Origin: Viola odorata
Taxonomy: Eukaryota; Streptophyta; Magnoliopsida; Malpighiales; Violaceae
Direction: 5' to 3'
Assembly (NCBI GenBank): GCA_963691705.1
Contig: OY829539.1
Location: forward strand, 52,612,327-52,676,326
Length of the DNA stretch: 64,000 nt
Part shown: positions 59,089 through 64,000 of the stretch, piece after piece
Numbering within the stretch: position 1 is the first letter of the stretch
Layout: each line of letters starts with the position of its first letter
Position numbers and translations under genes: made by a program
The notes under the pieces: generated by a model
Told to the model about the DNA's origin: nothing
The model's database searches: none
What the model saw: only the letters and a program-made list of their open reading frames with translations

Positions 59089-62000
59089 ATGGCCTTATAC
59101 ATCCTCCCAATTCGACCCCTTAAACCTCTCTTCTCCCCTTCTTGTTCTTCTTCTTCTTCCTCTTGCTCTTCTTCCATCTCATTCTCCATCCTAACTAGAC
59201 CCTCCAATGTCCCAATCTGTCGCGCCGCCACCAAATCCCAGCCAGGGCCGCCCCTCAAGAAGCGCTCCTCCTCCTCTTCTTCTCCTTCGTCAAGTAAAAA
59301 GGCAACAACCAAGAAGAAGACCAACAGGAGCAAGAATGGTGACGATATCAATAACTTGAGAGATGTTGAAATTTTGAAAGGTGGAGATGTTGAAATTGTG
59401 AGAGGTGGTGGTGACGATGATGGTGGGTCTTCGAATTTGAGCTCCTCCCGCCCAATGTCTCTCCATCCAACAATGCCCCTGCCCAAACCTCCAGCTGGGT
59501 TTGCGCTCGATGAAAGTGGCAGGGTTCTCTTGGCTTCCACCAACCGCATTATTACCATTGTTGGTCTCCATTCTTTGTTCTTGGTTTTTCTTGTTTTTTG
59601 AGTTTTCGATTTTAGGAGCCTAATAACTTAAATTTTGTATTTTTTTCAGGTCGATTCTGCCAATAATTACCGATTGGATTGTATCGTTAGGAGGGTTTTT
59701 AGAAGCTCAAGAGGAGATGAATGTATGCTGCTATGCCCAGTTGACACGTAACTCAGTCTTCCCCTATCATTATGTCTTTTTATCTTATTGTGCACCTCTT
59801 GTTTTTGGTTTGCCAATATCTCGTCAATGCCATTTGTTGCTGCAGGCCAGTTCAGATACTAAAGAGTACAAACGTTGATGGTTGGTCAGCTGTATGTTTT
59901 CTCATTTGTCGTACAGATAATTCAGTTTTTCTCTTTCGATTTTCAAATTTCTGCTTACTGTTATCTCTGTTAAGTGTTATATCAATTTGGCAGTCACAAA
60001 GTCAAGGCAATTGCCATCACGTTTGTTGGCTCTCTTTCTAGATTGGTTCAATACCATGCATAATGTGTATAAAGTTCTGTTTTTTCCTCTTCTTATTTCC
60101 TTGTCATGGCTAATGAAAGGAACTTAGCATGATAGGTTGAACTTCTACCACATTCTCTTGCTAGTCCTAGCTGTGCAATGAAAATCAGGAACTAAGCTAT
60201 CAGACGCTTATAGTGTTTATTTTTGTTGTTTCACAAATCTTTCAAACTTTATACTTTTTGAATGAATGATAAATCAGTGAGAAGAGTTTTAGTTTTTAAG
60301 TGATATGGTAGACATTTTCCAACTGAGCAAGAAACCATGCACACAAGGTATGCATCTCTGTCTTCCTGTTGTAACCTTCAAAGTTGTAAGTTGAGCTGAA
60401 TGTCTTTCAGATAAGGACGTACTAAGGTGGAAATGGGTGTGACATTGGGAGACAACATTGATTGTAATAAAGTAATATGTGACTCCTGGCTGGATATTTT
60501 ACCACCGATATGATTAGTTGGAAACTCTTCTTATTGTATACTATGGTTTTTCTCTTCTGTAAACAACTTGGACAACTTTTCTAACTTGTATTTCTATGTT
60601 TTAGGTGAGTGATGAAGAAGTTGAAGATATTCTTCCAGCTGCTGCATATGCTCTAGCTAAGATACACATGCATCTCGTGCATAGTGGGTACGCCATCACC
60701 TTTTCTTTTTCAAAATGATGGTTCATTTTTCACCGGTTTATGAAAACACCATGAGCCAATTAGTTCTGCCTTTGCTGTGTCTTTTCAGATTCTGTTATAC
60801 GGCTAGGGGAGGATTTTGTTACTCAGAAGATGACATACTTGATTTCCGCACAGGCATGACCTCCCTTTAATGTCTAAGGTCCTTGAATTGTGTGATATTT
60901 GAAAGTTTATGCATCTACCTGCTAACATAGGTCTACATAAAAAAAGAAGGAAAAGGTGGGCAGGGGAGAGATGTTCAGCATGATAACTTCATATTCTTGC
61001 CAAAATAATAATGTTAAAAGTAGCAGTAAGAACAACAGTACGTCCATATCACTTGTGGAAATATGATTTTATATGAGGATCTTAAAATGTTGCAGACGAT
61101 GGTCAAGATGTGGATGGCTTGCCTACTGAAGGTGTAGAGATCACATGCTTCCATCTGGTAATGTGAACTGTCTGTCTTCCTTAAACATGTGTACCCTATA
61201 CATGGATGCAGGATGTTGTTCATGTACTTTGTTTCTGGAAATAATATTGGTTTACATGAGTGAGCACAAGGGTTTTTCTAGAAAACCATAAGTGGATGTG
61301 CATCTAATAAAAGCATATATTCATGCAAACCTAAAGTTTCTGGTTATGACTGTCAAATATGACGTGTTACCATAAAAAGAATTTGTGAGGACTTAGAAAA
61401 ACAACTTAGTACTGGCATTTGTGGAAATCCCTTCTTGGAGCTTTTCTCAGTTAATATCTTTTAAAAATTATTGGTCATCACATACTCTCTAAAAAGAATT
61501 TGAGGACTTAGAAAAGCAGCTTAAGTACTGGCATTTGTGGAAATCCCATCTTGGAGCTTTTCTCAGTTAATATCTTTTAAAAGTTATCTATCTAAAGTAA
61601 GCAGCAAACAACTTGACTTTTAGAAAGAACCGAGAACACTCTCATATTAGAACACTAGTAAAGGCAGAATATGTTCCTTGCTAAGGTTGTTAAGTGTATC
61701 TATCCTTTTTTCCTTTTTTTTTATAAAAAGGAAAAAAAAGTAAAACAGACTTTGCATGCCTAGAGTTACTTACTAGACCTCTTAATATCGAACATCATAG
61801 GGAAACAGAGTTTGCAAATTTATATTGCTATTTTAATTTTAATTGGCTATATTAGATTCCCCCCCCCCCCCCCCCCCCCCATTTTTTACGTTACAGACTT
61901 AAAATATATGCTCATTAGTTTTTTTCTTCAATGCAGGATGGTGCTAATTACATGATTTATACACCTTCTGATCCACTTCTTTTTGTTGCTGTTAAGGTAA

Positions 62001-62827
62001 TCTCTTGGATAATGTTGATTTGTGGAGAAATATAGGTGGTCTATTGCTGCTTTTCTCCAATTTCATTACGTAAGATGTTCTTGGTATCCTACCAACTTAA
62101 GTGGGACAATTGAGTGGTTAAATGATCAATTGTATGTACGCTACGACTTGTAGAGCAACTTTAAGGCTAAATAAAAATACATTAGGTCTTCAGGGTTTTA
62201 ATTAGGCTCTCATTTGGAATAAGTGTTATTCAAATAAGACGAGGAAGTGAGAGATAATGTGACCGTAGGAGGCCGTGAACAGTATTGTTAGTAAAAATTG
62301 AGTCTTTTTGCTAGATTGAAACTATAAAGCCCTAACTTTGTCCTGAAGAAATTAAACCAGCCCTAAAAAACTGGGGTTTGCTGTTTTCAGTTCGAAAACT
62401 TTTCGAATGACATGTCACTAGACTTTTGAAGGTTCAATAAGCTCAATTTAGCAGAGAAGTAATAGGAATATGCCTGTCCATGAAAACAAAACTGACATAG
62501 GGTATTTATTTCTGCAGGATCAAAATGGGCTTTTGCAAATTGCTGACGATGTAAGCAACTTGAATTTTGGCTATAGAGCATTTTGATTTTTCACTGTTCT
62601 CATAGTTTTCTTATTCTTCTTGTACTGAGTAGGATCTCTTGGATGACCCTGCAACTATGAGTGCGATAGATGAGGAGACGGAATTCAATGCGCTGGTGGT
62701 ATGTAGTTTCAACAGCTATTTGCAAATATTAAGTATATGTTGAATTATGAAAAAAAAATGTACTTCCTGTTACTTCCTGCAGGAAGAAGAGGCCGCTCTT
62801 CTGGAATCATTGATGGGAGAACGATGA
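59089..62827 (+). CDS. DUF3727 protein, predicted chloroplast (10 exons)
   Basis: Function unknown; the family occurs in plants and cyanobacteria. Exons: 59089-59559, 59650-59747, 59846-59891, 60605-60687, 60789-60853, 61096-61157, 61937-61996, 62518-62550, 62633-62698, 62783-62827; 342 aa. The start is the first ATG (MALYILPIRPLKPLF). The Ser-rich, hydroxylated N-terminus of about 60 residues looks like a plastid transit peptide, followed by a Lys/Ser-rich linker. The conserved part includes VRRVFRSSRGDECMLLCPVD, VQILKSTNVDGWSAV, GFCYTARGGFCYSEDD, EITCFHLDGANYMIYTP, DPLLFVAVKDQNG and the acidic C-terminus EETEFNALVEEEAALLESL. The intron after exon 5 appears to use a GC donor (ACAG/GCATGA) with a normal AG acceptor; all others are GT-AG. 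Family assignment is by remembered similarity. Confidence 0.8.
61375..61590. repeat. About 100-bp tandem duplication in a DUF3727-gene intron
   Basis: Two near-identical copies, about 61378-61472 and 61492-61582. They share GGCATTTGTGGAAATCCC and GGAGCTTTTCTCAGTTAATA. A short spacer separates them, in the intron between exons 6 and 7. Confidence 0.9.
61859..61880. repeat. Poly-C tract of 22
   Basis: An uninterrupted C run in the intron before exon 7 of the DUF3727 gene. Such runs are error-prone in sequencing and assembly. Confidence 0.9.
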
Positions 62828-64000
62828 TCAAGAAATTGGCGTCGTCAACTTTCTAAGAACTTTAAGATTTGCTTGTAATTACTACTTCAAAACTAGTCTC
62901 GAGCCCGTCGATACACCGGTTCATTCTTATTTTAGTTTAAAACATGCCTTATAAAATATTATTTAATTAAAATATGTTCTTTTTGTCTTAATTCAATATA
63001 GAAATTTTATGTTTATTATTACATTTCTAAGATTTTCTTTTAGTTATAATATCATCATAAATGAATTTTTTTTTTTGAATCAATAATTATTTAACTTAGA
63101 ATAGTAAAATTCAAATAGTCTAATACCTAACTATCATAAATCTAATTATGCCATCGGTCCATAGTTTAAAAGTTTTACTTATTTGGAGAAGTATTGATTT
63201 TTAGAGGAAATTTCTTAAATATAACTTCTTTTATTCATTTTCAAGCCATGATCGCCGGACCAGGTAGGCTCTTGGAGATATTATACACTACTATTGATTT
63301 TTTAGACGCTAACATGGAAAGCCGCTGCTGAGCACCATTAGGAGGGTCTATCAGATCGACCTTCATTAGCGGTGGCGAATAAAATTGACGAGGCAGGCGC
63401 TGATGAAGTGTATCAAGAATAGACAAGAAGGGTGCAAGATGGTGTCGCACCAGATTTTAATGATTAGATCTTATTGGTTATCAGTTTTGTTCTGGAATGG
63501 TCGTTACTGCAATTACGGATAACAGCTCTATTTGTTTGATGTTTCTGCTTTTGCTAATTTGAATTCCTTTTCTACTAGGGAATCAATCCCTTTGCGGTTA
63601 CGAAACAAAGTTAACAAATGTAATGTACGTAACTGCTTCTACAGCAAGTTTCAAGAAATTGCCGAAAACTGCAAATTTCAATGCATGCTGCTTCAATATC
63701 AATTATTAATATGCCGCAGGTATATCCTCATCGTGCGGTGAGTACAATAAGCTGCAAATCTGGGATTGCCTAGGCACTGGAATTGAAGATTTACCTCGTT
63801 TCGCAAATTTAGCTGCATACTGCTTCAACCGCAAGTTTCTTGATCGTACCAGGACATATGGCCTGGCTGAAATTCTCAGCACTTAGTTCAACCACACATT
63901 CATTTTTGTTTAAGCAGACCTGAAATGTTCCAGTTCAGGATAAGAGAATCAACATATGTAAAGAATCGAATCTCGACTTGTGCTAATAGTGAACATGCGA
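62828..64000. other. 3' flank of the DUF3727 gene, nothing recognised
   Basis: The first part is AT-rich and includes the likely 3' untranslated region. From about 63240 the composition is more balanced. Short open frames occur (63241-63450 minus, 63532-63741 plus), and phrases such as CTGCTTCAA and GCAAGTTTC recur loosely. I see no domain, and the sequence may be the edge of an unrecognised repeat or gene. Confidence 0.4.

Noticed and set aside
63241..63741. Short open frames near the right edge
   Set aside because: No family features or convincing splice partners in the window.

Overview
The window is nuclear DNA of a eudicot plant. The evidence is AT-rich, intron-rich genes with plant GT-AG splice sites, plus plant-specific families: PAD4, UVR8, DOT2/SART1, a plant GLTP and a chloroplast RBFA. 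I could not identify the species. Exon maps were built by hand from splice sites and reading-frame continuity. Every reported map closes in frame, but none is supported by transcript data.

Layout. On the minus strand: a glycolipid transfer protein gene (287-2730), the immune regulator PAD4 (3827-7948) and the UV-B photoreceptor UVR8 (11201-19930). From about 20.9 to 28.3 kb lies a decayed duplicated block with three partial copies of a chloroplast ribosome-binding factor A gene, all pseudogenes. Several transposons interrupt it. The intact plus-strand gene for the glucosidase II alpha subunit follows (28827-35504).

From 35.5 to 51 kb is a transposon nest. It holds a gutted Ty3/gypsy LTR element (37088-41456) with a hAT element in one LTR; a Mutator-like TIR element (41464-45861) that contains a second TIR element (41857-44813); and a full-structure PIF/Harbinger element (46437-50988). 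Target-site duplications give the order of several insertions: the LTR element landed inside the target-site duplication of the Mutator-like element, and the hAT landed in the LTR later. Then come the minus-strand splicing factor gene DOT2/SART1 (51662-57067) and a plus-strand gene for a plastid-type DUF3727 protein (59089-62827). I recognise nothing after 62828.

The six intact genes are a mixed set (lipid transfer, immunity, UV-B perception, ER glycoprotein quality control, pre-mRNA splicing, a predicted plastid protein) and are not an operon-like unit. I found no convincing new biological system. The most informative structures are the transposon nest with readable insertion order, the RBFA pseudogene array sharing one nonsense mutation, and the Harbinger element with an internal 100/131-bp minisatellite.
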